Positions 1-12,260 of a stretch of DNA of 64,000 bases are shown one piece after another. The notes beneath the pieces are model-generated. The model saw only the letters and a program-made list of their open reading frames with translations, ran no database searches and was not told the origin of the DNA. The position numbers and the translations under genes are program-made. Source of the stretch: Halichoerus grypus (Eukaryota; Chordata; Mammalia; Carnivora; Phocidae); NCBI RefSeq assembly GCF_964656455.1, contig NC_135713.1, positions 193,062,187-193,126,186 on the forward strand, given 5' to 3'. Each line of letters opens with the position of its first letter. Positions within the stretch are counted from its first letter, which is position 1.

Positions 1-113
1 CAGCCATAAATCAAAGCATGTTGAATTTTTTTTTTTTAAGAGACAAAATAAGTTTAGCAAACAAAGTCTGTTAAAGGGGAGAATGGAAATTATTTTTAAA
101 ATAACTCAAAGCC

Positions 114-312
114 AGGGCGCCTGGGTGGCTCAGTCGTTAAGCGTCTGCCTTCGGCTCAGGTGATGATCCCACGGTTCTGGGATCGCGCCCCGCATCGGGC
201 TCCCTGCTCAGCGGGAAGTCTGCTTCTCCCTCTCCCACCCCCCCTTCTTGTGTTCCCTCTCTTGCTGTGTCTCTGTCAAATAAATAAATTAAAAATCTTT
301 AAAAAAAAAAAA
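114..312 (+). mobile_element. SINEC (tRNA-Lys SINE), full length
   Basis: Head GGGCGCCTGGGTGGCTCAG, short CAGTCGTTAAGCG variant, CT-rich middle, AATAAATAAATT and an A-tail. Target duplication AAATAACTCAAAGCC on both sides. Confidence 0.95.
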
Positions 313-473
313 ATAACTCAAAGCCTACTCATGTATTTGCAAATTACAGGACTAAATTTCTACGCTTTTAAATAAAATTCAGATTTGACATTCTTAACCT
401 CCTCTGCAGGAGCTACTTAGGATGGGGATAGTGGGGAACTATTTTCCTCCAAGTAATTTATTGGAGTCTTAAG

Positions 474-653
474 GTAGTATTTCTCAATGCTTGCCATACA
501 CTAGAATTATCTAGGGAGGTATTAAAACATGAATACTGGAGACCCACCCCAGATAAATTAAATCAAAATTTTATTGGGAGTAAGGCCTGGACTTTTTCCT
601 TAAATGCTTTCCAGGTGATTCTATTTAGCAGCCCAAGTTGTGAACCACCAACC
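474..653 (+). mobile_element. hAT-Charlie MITE (MER20/MER5-like)
   Basis: It runs from TTTCTCAATGCTTGCCATAC to CCAAGTTGTGAACCACCA with an interior GACCCACCCCAGATAAATTAAAT. The ends are degraded inverted repeats of the CAGTGGTTCTCAA type. Confidence 0.75.
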
Positions 654-1974
654 TAAGCAATAAAGATTAAAGTAGAGTGATTTAAATAAAAAACTCTTAA
701 AGAAACTCAACATCGTCTGAGTCAAAATTGAGCCCTCATATTAACATGTGGCTCATAGCGGACATTTTGGAAAGCAGATAAAAGGATGTTAAATGGTTCT
801 GTTTCATACATACTCAAACAGCTCAGGTAAGGAGAAAACATAATTTTAAATAAATAAAAACGCTGGTTAACCCCACCCTACAGCTTGCATTACTACAGCA
901 GCAACAACACTGGAGAGTCAAATCAAGGTCTTCTTCCTGAAAAGCTGCCTTAAATCTCTATAGAACAGCAATTACTGCTGCAAAGCTAAATACATCTCCA
1001 GCCATCAAAACAAGTTTCTTTAAGAAATTCTATAGAGCACAAGAGAGTAAAGCATAAACCTTGGTTAATTAACTGATGTACCTCCTTTCCATCCTCCTGA
1101 ACAAACACCTGAAGAAGGCTGCCATTAGTTTCTTTCCAATTACACTCTGAAACCCTGATCCTTACGTCATTACAGATGCCCAAACTGCCACTAGTTTTAT
1201 TTTTAACTATCACAGAAATGACAAATTTCCAATTTATGATCAATGATAAAAGAGACAGGAATAAAAGAGAAGGGAAATTGAGTCTGGTTTTTACACTAAT
1301 TCAGATCCTTCTACATTGAATTAATTGGATAGTCAAAATGATAGCTGAATGGGAATACAAATAAAATATGGGAAGCATTTTTAGTCATAGTATTAGGCTA
1401 AAAGGATCTACACCACTGCCCTTATTCATCCAGTTCCTGGACAACTGAAATCAGAACACAGGACCTTTCATTTCATGTTTATATTTAAAGTTCAGCTAAC
1501 CAATTAAGAATTTTCTCAATAAAATTACTTAATTAGCACTGTCTTATTTCAATTGTTTAAAAGCAGCAAAGTGGTAAGAAACTTGAATGCCATGAGCATT
1601 CAAAGTATACCTTATGCATTAAACCTGAGTGCCTAACCGGTACTTGCCAGAATGATTACAATATCCATCATCTTCATCATCTGGACCATTACGATGTAAA
1701 CAGCATTCTGCTGAGCACTATACAATGATCAAAAAACAGGGTCCCTATCCTGAAGAAGCTTATAAATTTGATGAGATAAGCAAGATAGCAAAGAACACAT
1801 ATTAAGGCTTAAATCAGGAAGTACAAATTAAGTTCTTAATAGCAGTTCCAGCTTTGGAGTCTCAGAAATTAGCAACAAAAAAATTGTTGGTAAGCCAAAT
1901 AATTAACAAGAAAAACTGTATGTTGGAAGCCGAGGTTAGAAGCCATTCCTTTGGATCAAGAAAAAGGTACTCTG

Positions 1975-2165
1975 TGTCTAAGCAAGCAGACCGAGGCACT
2001 CTCAACTTTGCCATTTACTAGCTAACTGTGTGAACTTCATCTAACCCTTTAAAAGAGGATACTACAACCAATCACCATGAGAACCAAATAATACAAAAGC
2101 AGAAAGCATTCTGCATCACGTCTGGCACAGTCTCAAACTCTGGCTATTACCACCACTACTGTTAA
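1975..2165 (+). repeat. MIR SINE fragment
   Basis: MIR order is visible: CTTTGCCATTTACTAGCTAAC, TGTGTGAACTTCATCTAACCC, AAAGAGGATACTAC, then CACGTCTGGCACAGT. Confidence 0.65.
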
Positions 2166-2212
2166 GACAACAGTGCAATCCAAGGGCTGGCAGGATTATC
2201 TGATTTTCAAGT

Positions 2213-2403
2213 CCAGTTGTTTTCACGGCTTGGATCCCAAACAAGCAGCAGCTGCATCACCTGGGAACTTTTTAGAAATCCACACTCTAGGGCTCCACCT
2301 CAGCTCTATCAAATCATAAACTCTGAATTTTGGACCCAGCAATCTGTGTTTTAATAGCCTCTTGGTGATGGTGATGGACACTGAAGTTGGGGGACCACTG
2401 CTC
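2213..2403 (+). mobile_element. MER5A-like hAT-Charlie MITE
   Basis: The interior CAGCTGCATCACCTGGGAAC, GACCCAGCAATCTGTGTTTT and the end GGGGGACCACTGC match the MER5A type. Confidence 0.8.
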
Positions 2404-3309
2404 TAGTCAAATCTCCTAACTTTACACATAAAGAAACAGAAACCCAGAGACTGATCTGTCCGAAATAACAATAATGGAGAGTATTTAAGAGTCCATTATA
2501 TGTCAGATACTATGCTGGCCACTTTATGAGGTTTTCCTCATAACCACCCAGCCAAGGACTCCATTTAATAAAAGAGGGTTAATTTGTTAAAGGTTATTCA
2601 ATTATTAATAATTTAATTATTAAAATATTGGAAAAACCAACACTTATTTTAAACCCAAGTATGTGAGCCCCAAATCCTTACTAGACCTATTACTACCAAC
2701 TGGCATTAGGGAACAGTACTGGAAGAACGCTAAGACTCCTTCATTCAAGGGCACTGGTCTTTTCCTACCACTTCAACTGCAGTAATTTTACTATGAAACA
2801 TAACCAGAAATTACCACAACTTTAAAAAGCAACTCTCAAAAGAGAGGTGGTAAACTGTTCTGCACTCTAGAAAGAGAAGAACAAAACATATTATAAAAAC
2901 AGATATAAGAGACAAAGAAGCAGAAATGAGAGCATGGAGATACAGAAATGGGATAGATACTTTTGCAGATACCTAAGTATAAAAAACCATCTGCTATTCA
3001 ATCTTCCTAACCTCCCTATTCCCAAGAGCCTAGAAATTTTATATAGTGAGTTATCGGCTCACTACGGTGGCTACAGATTTATAAAAGCAGAAATAACAAG
3101 GTGTTTTTATTCTCTTAACTATTAGAATTTTTAATTCTAAAAATTTTAAGTAAACATACCTGATAACTTAAATCTGAAATTAATTTAACCAAGTTAAACA
3201 GTATCCTTTCTTCTGCGTCCTCCAGTTTCATTGGTTAAAAGATACCAGAAGAAAGCAGAAAAAGAAAATTCCTCATTAATTTCTACCTTCTCTATTCTCT
3301 TCATTCATA

Positions 3310-3560
3310 CAATATGTACTGTTTGCCAATGCTGTGTTAGGCACCGAGCTACAGAGTTAAGTACCATAATAGAGCTTACACTGTAGTGGACAGAGACAAA
3401 AATCAAATACATTAACAACATAATTTTAACTTATGGTTAGTTCTATGATGGAACCTGGGTGATGGGACAAAATAATTGGGAAAAGCCATCTTGAAAAAGG
3501 TGGTCAAGAAAGGCATCACTGGCGTATTTTAAGGTGTTTCCTGAAGAAGACACTAAGGCA
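3310..3560 (-). repeat. Possible L2 LINE fragment, antisense
   Basis: GCTGTGTTAGGCACCGAGC, TAGAGCTTACACTGTAGTGGACAGAGAC and AAGGTGGTCAAGAAAGGCATC resemble an antisense L2 3' region. Confidence 0.4.
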
Positions 3561-6409
3561 AAGGCAGTATGCTAAGTAATGGGGATGGGGTAGGGAAGTG
3601 GAGTTGGGGGTCGGTGAGAAGGGTACTGATCACAATAGAATAAGCTGGATTTTAGCAAGAAGAAGCAAGAACTCCATTTTAAACATATTAAATTTGAGGT
3701 ATTTACAAGACAGACCTTGGATATAAATCTGAACTTCAGAAAGGATATATAGCCGGGCCTGAAAACTAACCGTTAGGCACTTTAACATTCAAACGATAGG
3801 AAAAGAAGAGGAGCCACAAATTTGGATAGAGCCCTATAATATGGCAGAGGGGAAGGGGGGAAGGATTGTACCATCTTGTGATAATTAAATGGATTCTAGC
3901 TGATAGCCCCTTTATGGTTCTGGGTCTCCCCAATTCTTTTCTCAAAGTCAAGTAACAGTTGGACCTAATTTCTACTCTTTGGCCCATCCATACTCTACAT
4001 CATTCCTTCGTATTTTTTTAAACAAACACAGGAATACTTAAAAAAGAAAAAGATGGGGAGGGGACAGCAAAAAAGCTATTATCTTTTAGAGACAGATTCT
4101 GAAATATTTACAGATGAAATAATATGTTATTGGCAACTGGCTTCAGAATACTCAGTGTGTGTATGTGGGCATGGTGGGGTGGTCTGGGTAAAACTAGGAC
4201 AGCTACGAGCTGATGCCTCTTGTAGCTGGTGATACAGTGGGCTTTATCAACACTGTCCTCTCCCTTTCTATGTAAGCTTACATTTTCTATAATAAAACCT
4301 AAGGGGGTGGGACGTGGCAAACACCAGCCTAAGAGAAACCTCTTGATTTTATCCAGGTAATGAGAGGTATAATCAAGGATCCACAGGGTTGACACGGACT
4401 TCTCAAAGATTAAAGGCATAACAGCAATGAACTTGAAGGGTAAAAGATTTCTTCCTAAACTATATATTGTCATCTTAAAACATGTCATAGGTGCTTAAGT
4501 CAGGCACAAATCTACCAAAAGGGTGACTCAACAATTCTCCAAAGGGCTATGGCAAACCAGGCTCTACTCAACACTTGCATTTCTTAAGACAGCTACTTGA
4601 GTTTAGTAAAATTTCATCATTTTGAGAATCTCCTACCTCGGAAAGCTAGGAAACATTAACATATAATGGAGCAGGCATCAAATGTTCCTATACCAGCTAA
4701 AAAAAAAAAAAAAAAATCACTCATCATACATTCTGTGAGATGCAGTAGGCTCAGTACTTGTTAACCGGTAAGGAACTGGGTGCTGCATGTTCGGAGTCAT
4801 AACCCTATACACTAACCAATTATAATAGTGTATTTAAGAAAATAATCCAGAATAATCTTCACATAGAAGACCCCAAAATAAAAATTCCTAATCTACATTC
4901 TTTAAACAAAGTACTACTTCCTTCTGAATGCTATGAATGCTATATAAGCTAATACCCTTTCCTTGTTCAAAACTCTTTTCTGAAACCTGAGTTATTTTGA
5001 ATTCACCACAAAGTTTAGATTAAATTTTATTTTACATACACACACACATACATGTTCACATACCCATAATCATCCCTCTCAGGAGTTAACAGAGATGAAC
5101 CAAATTCATTCTCTCTTTTGCTAAAATAACTTCCTAGAAATGACCTAAAATTATCCACAAAAAGTAGAAATTTGACAATATCAGGCCTCACATTTAAACT
5201 GAAATCCTCAATGATAAAGCGCATGGCATAAACGCACTAAGCAGACAGATTGCCCAAAGCCCAATCCCACCTCATTGCCTCCATACATTTATCAACCAAA
5301 TTTGTAGGCCTTTCCCTTTGCCCACCCTACAGGCTCTCGGTTCCCAAATAATTTCATGAAGATTCAGAAAGAACCAAAAAGGGAAGGGGAATCTTTTATT
5401 AAATTTACACAGTATCTTTCCTCCCAAGGTTCAAAATTAAATAAAACCAAGAGAAGAAAACCAGAAGGTCAAAACACTAATAAATTCGAAGGCAAAATAC
5501 AAGAACAATTTAACGCCATTATGGATCAAATTATGTCAGCCAACAAACAGTATTTCCTAGAATCTGTAAATTAAAAAACAAAGCACTTAGTTTGTCATGG
5601 TTACTTTTATTTTCTGGGCTGGGAGTTGAGTCCAACAAACCAAATATAAATACTGAAAAATCACATTCTTCAATTATTTCCAGATTAAAATACCTCTCCT
5701 GAACACTTGTTCTTGTTATTTGGGGTGGGGTTACAGCAGAACTGAAGTACAGCGTAACACAGAAATAGAAAGCAGATGCTCCACAGTGTGTCAAACCCTT
5801 CTGCCAAAACATTATGCTTATCTTTTCTCCTGGGCTTCAGTGCACACTTACTCCCTTGGCTTACTTCCGTCCCCTGGCCTTCCTTCTTCCTTTTTTACTC
5901 TACTTATTTATTTTCTACTCAACCCCATCCTCTCTAATACCTAACAGTCAAAATAGTATTTCATGCTAAAGCATTTTCTGAAATATTTCCAGATATTCCA
6001 AACAGATATCATCTCCCCCTTTATCTAAACCTTAGACTCTTATTGCATTTTTTAAAGTGCATTACTATTTCTGCCCTGTATTCATCATAGACAGTACTTA
6101 TATATCTAATTCTGCATTCTCAGAATTTGACTATAGCATATTATCTTCAGATCCCAGCAAAAAATCTTTGTAATTTTGTAGCAGATACAGTATTTATTGG
6201 AGAAAAAAGTGGAATTCGCTCCCTCTAGATACAAAAAATTGTCACAAAAAGTTTTCAGTGTGCACTCAATGACAATGTGCCTTTCATCTTCCTGTTCTGA
6301 AAACTGATTTCACAAGAATGATTCATCCTTCAGTGGAAAAATCCAGGTGAAAAGGTGGTTTAAGTGTGTTACAACCAGCTTCCCACCTCTCTAGCTGCCC
6401 TCAGAAGTG

Positions 6410-6530
6410 AACAGTGGCTCACTGCAGCTGACACAGGTTAAGTGATTGCCCCCGGTTCGGTAAGCCATCCAGGAACAGAATTCACATTTCCTGACTCCTG
6501 ACCTAACTTCAGGAGAACACTGCTCCCTCA
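6410..6530 (-). repeat. MIR SINE fragment
   Basis: ACACAGGTTAAGTGATTGCCC, then CCAGGAACAGAATTCACATTTCCTGACTCC, the antisense MIR order. Confidence 0.6.
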
Positions 6531-7434
6531 CACACAAAATAAACACTAGCCTTCAGTTTGCTAAATTAATAACAAGCCCGGCTGTTTGGATATACAGTTA
6601 TCTAGAGGTTCAAAGATCTTTAAAAATATTAAGTCCAATACAAAGATGAGGTAGTACTTTTCACTTGATCTAAAGGCCTCACCTGACAGCAAGAACTGGA
6701 GTCCAGGGATCATCACAGTAACTCACCAACATACTTAACAAAGGAAGGAGAGTTCGTAAGTAAGAGAAATACAGGATGCACACAAATTTTACCTCTAACC
6801 AGGAATCCTGTCCCAGAATTCATTAAACCTATTCACACTCAACAGCCTCCAGCAGTTTAAGAATCAATCCTAAAAGCACCAAAGTATTACCATTAAAAGT
6901 CTATGACGTCTTAATTTTTTGAGAAGAAACTAGTGTCAATTCACTAAAAGGGAAAGCATGTAAAAGGAAAACTAAACGGCTTTATTTGCTGCTCACCCCC
7001 AAACCTAAAGCAATACATGGGACGACATAGGAACATAATGTCTATTTACTAAATAAAGGAAGGAAAAATCTTTTCATCTTTATTAAACTGAACTCACATT
7101 ATTCCCATTATTTTCTGTCCTCTTTTGGCACTTGCCAAATTTCTGGAACTGAGTTTAAAATCTTTCAAAGGCAAAAAAAAGTACTCCCTAACATGCGTTG
7201 GATATTGTGACAAATACAATTAAATACTCACTCTAATCAAGTTCAAAAGTCCTAGCTTCCTCAAGACACTTTATGATTTCCATTATTAATCTTTTCTCTT
7301 TAACATCTATTTCTCCATTAGGATTCCTCGACCTATTATATTATTCATCCATCTATATGGGCACATGCTTTCCGAAGCATTCAATGAATTGCTTACTATG
7401 TACTAGTCAGCACAGAGAAGCACAGAGAAAACCT

Positions 7435-7625
7435 AAGCTTTTGAGTGACTCAACCCTGATTCTAGTTCTTGCTTTTAACCAACTACTAAGCTATCGGACA
7501 ATGGTTAAGTCATTCATGATGCCTAGTACTCATTTTTTCCTATCTGTAAAAATGTGAAAGATTAATATATATTAACATACATAAAAGCATTATGTCAGTA
7601 ACAGGCACTAAGTGAGTGTTAGTTT
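7435..7625 (+). repeat. MIR SINE fragment
   Basis: CAACCCTGATTCTAGTTCTTG, AATGGTTAAGTCATTCATGA, TATCTGTAAAAATGTGAAAG, AACAGGCACTAAGTGAGTG. Confidence 0.6.
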
Positions 7626-7710
7626 CCTTCCCACTTCCCTATCCTATAATAGCACCCACTGACTTTGGAAACTATCACTCCAACAACAGAAAGCATTCTT
7701 AGAAAGCATT

Positions 7711-7750
7711 GTGTGTGTTTTAAGAACACACACATGTGTGTGTTTTAAGG
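7711..7750. repeat. CA/TG palindrome with 25-bp direct repeat
   Basis: A perfect 20-base palindrome, AACACACACATGTGTGTGTT, at 7725-7744, inside a GTGTGTGTTTTAAG direct repeat at 7711 and 7736. Confidence 0.9.
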
Positions 7751-7756
7751 ACAGTG

Positions 7757-7854
7757 CTTTTGGCCCTGGTCTAAAAGCTGCCATCAGATGGGGCGCCTAG
7801 TGGCCCTTTTGGCCCTGGTCTAAAAGCTGCCATCAAACGGGGCGCCTAGTGGGC
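7757..7854. repeat. 49-bp tandem duplication spanning a SINE head
   Basis: Two copies with a 49-base period (starting at 7757 and 7806), each holding TTTTGGCCCTGGTCTAAAAG, GCTGCCATCA and GGGGCGCCTAGTGG. Only three or so differences separate them. Confidence 0.9.
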
Positions 7855-8035
7855 CAGTTGGTTAAGAATCTGCCTTCAGCTCAGGTCAAGATCCCGGGGT
7901 CCTGGGATGGAGCCCCACATGGGGCTCAGCAGAGAGCCTGCTTCTCCCTTTCCCTCTGCCCCCTGCCCCAACCCCCTGCCCTGCTGGTGCGTTCTCTTGC
8001 ACTCTCTAATAAATGTATAAAACCTTTAATAAATA
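7839..8035 (+). mobile_element. SINEC, with duplicated 5' head
   Basis: It begins GGGGCGCCTAGTGGGCCAG and runs to an AATAAATAAATAAA tail. Its head and upstream flank are tandemly duplicated (see 7757-7854). The target duplication is weak (CTGCCAT). Confidence 0.9.
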
Positions 8036-8210
8036 AATAAACTCTGCCATAATTATTTAAGTAAATCAGTATAATCAAGAGAGGTAAGAATTATTTTCTA
8101 TTTTTTTTACATTATAAATTTTAAAAGTATTAAATAAATAAAAGCAGCATTTCCTCTTTCTCTATTCCCATGCTTCAGAAATAGTCACTGTTAATACTCT
8201 GGTGTGTATT

Positions 8211-8405
8211 TTTTTTTTTTTAAGATTTTATTTATTTATTTGAGAGAGAGAATGAGAGAGAGAGAACATGAGAGGGGGAAGGGTGAGAGGGAGAAACAGA
8301 CTCCCTGCCGAGCAGAGAGCCCGATGCAGGACTCAATTCCAGGACTCCAGGATCATGACCTGAGCCAAAGGCAGTCGCTTAACCAACTGAGCCACCCAGG
8401 TGCCC
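8211..8405 (-). mobile_element. SINEC, full length
   Basis: T-run at the left, AAGATTTTATTTATTTATTT, and the head complement CCACCCAGGTGCCC at the right. Target duplication GGTGTGTATTTTT (with extra GT at the right). Confidence 0.93.
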
Positions 8406-8547
8406 GGTGTGTGTGTATTTTTGTCACCAAGGTTCTTTACAGATATTTGGAAAATAAAAAATAGCAAAGAATATATCACCTATACACCACCGAAATTTAA
8501 AAGAACAAGTACGTTTCCATTTTAAAATTATATGCATTTCCATCTTA

Positions 8548-10012
8548 AAACACATGATGGGGAAAGAGTAGTCTTTTTTTTTTTTTAATTTATTTATTTG
8601 ACAAAGAGAGACAGCTAGAGAGGGAACACAAGCAGGGGGAGTGGGAGAGGGAGAAGCAGTCTTCCCGCTGAGCAGGGAGCCCGATGCGGGGCTCGATCCC
8701 AGGACCCTGGGATCATGACCTGAGCCAAAGGCAGACGCTTAACGACTGAGCCACCCAGGTGCCCCGGGGAAAGAGTAGTCTTTACAATTAATGATGCTGG
8801 GACAACAAGCAAAAAAAAAGGAATTTGGACCCCTACCTCACACCATATACAAAATAATACAAAGTGGATCACAGGATTAAATGTAAGAGCTAAACTATAA
8901 AACTAGAAGGAAGCAGAAGAGTAAATCCTACATGTCCTTGGGTTAGGCAATAATGTCTCATGCTATGATACAAAGAACAAAACAAACAAGAAAAAAAAGG
9001 TAAAATGGACTATGAAACTTTAAAACTTCTGTGTAATAAATAAATCAGGAAAGTGAAAACAGCCCAAAGAATAGAAGAAAATATCTACAAATCATATATC
9101 TGACAAGACTTGTATTCAGAATACATAAAAAACACAATTCAATAATTAAAACAAATAACCAAACCACTTTAAAAAATGGGCAAAGGATATAAATAGGTAT
9201 TTCTCCCATGATATACAAACGGAAAGTACCCGAGATACACAAATGGATCAACATCATTAGTCACTAGAGAAATGTCAAACCACAATAAGATGCCACCTCA
9301 CACCACCAACATGGCTAAAAAAGCAGACAATAAAAAATATTGGCAAAGATGTGGCACTGGAACCCTTATCCACTGCTGGTGGGAACATAAAATTATGCAA
9401 CCTCTTTGGAAAAGTTTGTCAGTTCCTCAAAAATTAAACATGGAATTACCATATGACCAAGCAATTCCACTCCTAAATACATACCTACGAACTGAAAACA
9501 TGTCTACAAAATCTTGTACATGAATGTTCCTAGCAACATTTCTCATAATAGCCAAAAAGTTGAAAGCCCAGCAATGGATGAAAGAATAAACAAAATGTGG
9601 TAAAACCATACACTGGGATATCGTTTGGCCATAAAGAGGAATGAAAATACTGATAAATGCTGTATCATGTATAAACCGTGAAAAATGTTTTTTTTTTCAT
9701 TATGCTAAATTAAAAAAAAAAGCACAAAACTAAAGGCCACATATTATGTGATTCCATTTACATGAAATGTCTAGCACAGGCAAATCCAGAGACAGGAAGA
9801 TTAGTGGTTGTGAGGGGCTGGGGGTAGGAAATGACAGGGGGTGGAGGGGGAGAGACAGCTAATGGGTAGAGGGTTTATTTTGGGGATGATGAACATTCCA
9901 AAATTAGCAATCATAGCTGCACGACTCTGTAAATACATTGAAACACACTTAAACATACACTTTTAAGAGGTGAATGTTACAATAAATCAATTATACCTCA
10001 ATTTAAAAATAC
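8548..10012 (+). mobile_element. L1 (L1M-type) 3' fragment, interrupted by a SINE
   Basis: It reads as the end of L1 ORF2 plus the 3' UTR: CCCTACCTCACACCATATAC, the reverse-transcriptase C-terminal region with CACTGCTGGTGGGAACATAA, the GCCATAAAGAGGAATGAAAA motif, then the 3' UTR ending in TATACCTCAATTTAAAAATA. It has many stops. A minus-strand SINE with target duplication GGGAAAGAGTAGTCT splits its first bases. Confidence 0.88.
8574..8765 (-). mobile_element. SINEC inserted in L1
   Basis: A minus-strand SINE ending CCACCCAGGTGCCCC, flanked by GGGAAAGAGTAGTCT on both sides. It splits the L1 at 8548-10012. Confidence 0.95.
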
Positions 10013-10154
10013 TAAAATTCTCTAAAAATTTACTGACTCTGCATCCTGTCACGCCAAATATGAGTTGGTACCTGGCAACTTAAAAAATGCTGTAACACTA
10101 ATCTTCCAGTTTATAAAAAGAAGAATTCTTCAAAGATATTTAAAATAATTATAA

Positions 10155-10555
10155 ATACAGCATGTTTTGATTTCATTTTTTCTTTTTTCAATTTGCTGTG
10201 CAGCCATCAGCACCATCCATCTCCAGAAGTCTTTTCATCTTGCAAAACTAAAACCCCGTACCCATTAAACAGCAACTTCTGATTCCCTCTTCTCTCCAGA
10301 CCCTGACAAATACCATTCTTCTTTCTGTATCCATTGAGTTTGACTGCTCTAGGTACCTTATGAAAGTGGAACCTTACCTATTTGTCTTTTTGTAACAGGC
10401 TTATTTCACTTAGCATTGTATCCTCAAGGTTCATCTATATTGTAGCATATGTCAGAACTTGCTTCCTTTTTAAGGATAAATAACATTCCATTTTATGTTT
10501 ACACCATATTTTGTTTATTCATCTGTTGAAGGATACTCAAGTTGCTTCCACTGAC
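10155..10555 (-). mobile_element. Old L1 3' fragment, antisense
   Basis: Antisense L1 3'-end sequence: CAATTTGCTGTGCAGCCATC, CCATTGAGTTTGACTGCTCT, GGCTTATTTCACTTAGCATT and TGTTTATTCATCTGTTGAAGG. It is degraded and has no coding capacity. Confidence 0.75.
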
Positions 10556-11189
10556 TTAATTTTTATGTGATCAATAAATAACTGAAGTAAATCAATTTAT
10601 TAGGAAAAAAGATTATGCAAATATTTGCACAACTCTGTGAATACACTAAAAGCCAATGAACAGTAAGTATACTTTAAACGAGTGAATTACATATGAATTC
10701 TTATCTAAATAAAACTGTTAAAAAACACACACACATAAAGGCTCCTTTTGTTCATATTAAATAAGATGAAATACAGCCTAACACCCAAATAATCACTGTT
10801 AAGTATTTCCATTGCTGAAACACTGGAAATACCTGCCATCATTTTATGCTGCTTCTAGCCAGTATGCAGAACTGGATTAGGAATGAAAATCTTTACCAAG
10901 GTGACCCAGCAAGAGATTCCGTTAAGGTCCACTCAGGTGAACAAAAATCATCCAAAAATTCACCTTCCTCCATCAATATTAATAGTAAATTGTTTTGATA
11001 GTCAAAATATTTTTGTAGTTTAAAAGAAATGAAAAGCAATCATAGCCTCCACACTAGCAGTGAAACTAACCTACAAAAGTCATGAATTTCCATTAATTAT
11101 ATATTCTATCCCATCCCTTTCCTTCTGAATTTCAGATTCTTAAATAATTCAGATGAAATAAATAACATCCTTTCTTTGCTTCTCAAATC

Positions 11190-11606
11190 AATGGTTCTCA
11201 AAACTTGGCCTTGCACTAGAATCCCCTGGGGGGGCTTTCTTGTTAAAACACTGTTAAGTCTCAGGGCGCCTGGGTGGCTCAGTCGGTTGGGTGTCTGCCT
11301 TCGGCTCGGGTTGCGATCTCACGGTCCTGGGATCAAGCCCCGCATCAGACTCTCTGCTCGGTGGCGAGTCTGCTTCTCCCTCTCCCTCTGCCTCTGTGAA
11401 CTCTGTCTCTCTCTCTCAAATAAAATAAATAAAATCTTTAAACAAAACACTGTTAAGTCTCATCCCCAGCTTTTCTGGTTAAGTAGGCCTGGGGTATGCT
11501 CTGAGAACTTGCATTCGTAACCTAGGTCAGAAATTCCTAACCAGAACTTAAGTGCCTGGGTCATGTGCATTCTGCTGGTCTGGGGACCACACTCTGACAA
11601 CCACTG
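11190..11606 (+). mobile_element. hAT-Charlie MITE split by a SINE
   Basis: It begins ATGGTTCTCAAAACTTGGCC and ends ACTCTGACAACCACTG, with the GCACTAGAATCCCCTGGG core. The SINE at 11264-11443 interrupts it with target duplication AAAACACTGTTAAGTCTCA. Confidence 0.75.
11264..11443 (+). mobile_element. SINEC inserted in hAT MITE
   Basis: GGGCGCCTGGGTGGCTCAGTC to AAATAAAATCTTTAAAC, flanked by AAAACACTGTTAAGTCTCA. Confidence 0.95.
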
Positions 11607-11621
11607 TTAAAGTTAAGTCTA

Positions 11622-11820
11622 GGGGCGCCTGGGTGGTTCAGTCGGTTAAGCGGCTGCCTTCGGCTCAGGTCACGATCCCAGGGTCCTGGGATCGAGCCCC
11701 ACGTCTGGCTCGCTGCTCAGCAGAGAGCCTGCTTCTCGCTCTCCCTCTGCCTGCCACTCTGCCTACTTGTGCTCTCTCTCTCTCTGTCAAATAAATAAAT
11801 AAAATCTTTAAAAAAAAAAA
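11622..11820 (+). mobile_element. SINEC, full length
   Basis: GGGGCGCCTGGGTGGTTCAGTC to an A-tail, flanked by AGTTAAGTCTA. Confidence 0.95.
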
Positions 11821-12049
11821 GTTAAGTCTAAAAGGCAAATTTAAAGGTCTAGATATAATTGATAATATCAGTATGGTTTTATGACACCTTACTGTATATT
11901 TGGGTAGAAAGTAAAAGGTTGAAATTACGAGGTTTTGCCTATGTGTTCTTTGGTATTTTTTTAATTTAGAGTTAAACCATGCAGATCAAAATAGGTGAAA
12001 GAAGCTCAGCCTCTCAAAATTTATAAATGATACAAAATAAATAAAGTTC

Positions 12050-12260
12050 GGGGCGCCTGGGTGGCTCAGTCGTTAAGCGTCTGCCTTCGGCTAAGGTCAG
12101 GATCCCAGGGTCCTGGGATCTAGCCCCGCATCAGGCTCCCTGCTCAGCGGGAAGCCTGCTTCTCCCTCTCCCACTCCCCCCGCTTGTGTTCCTGCTCTCA
12201 CTGTGTCTCTCTCCGTCAAATAAATAAATAAAATCTTTAAAAAAAAAACAAAAAAAACAA
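12050..12260 (+). mobile_element. SINEC, full length
   Basis: Head with the CAGTCGTTAAGCG variant and an A-rich tail. Target duplication AAAATAAATAAAGTTC. Confidence 0.94.

Noticed and set aside
5356..5574. 72-residue lysine-rich ORF
   Set aside because: No family recognised. It begins in AT-rich sequence with no splice signals that I trust and shows no similarity to KANSL1.
9272..9523. 83-residue ORF containing a WEHKIMQPLWKSL-like segment
   Set aside because: This is the C-terminal part of a degraded L1 ORF2, not a host gene.
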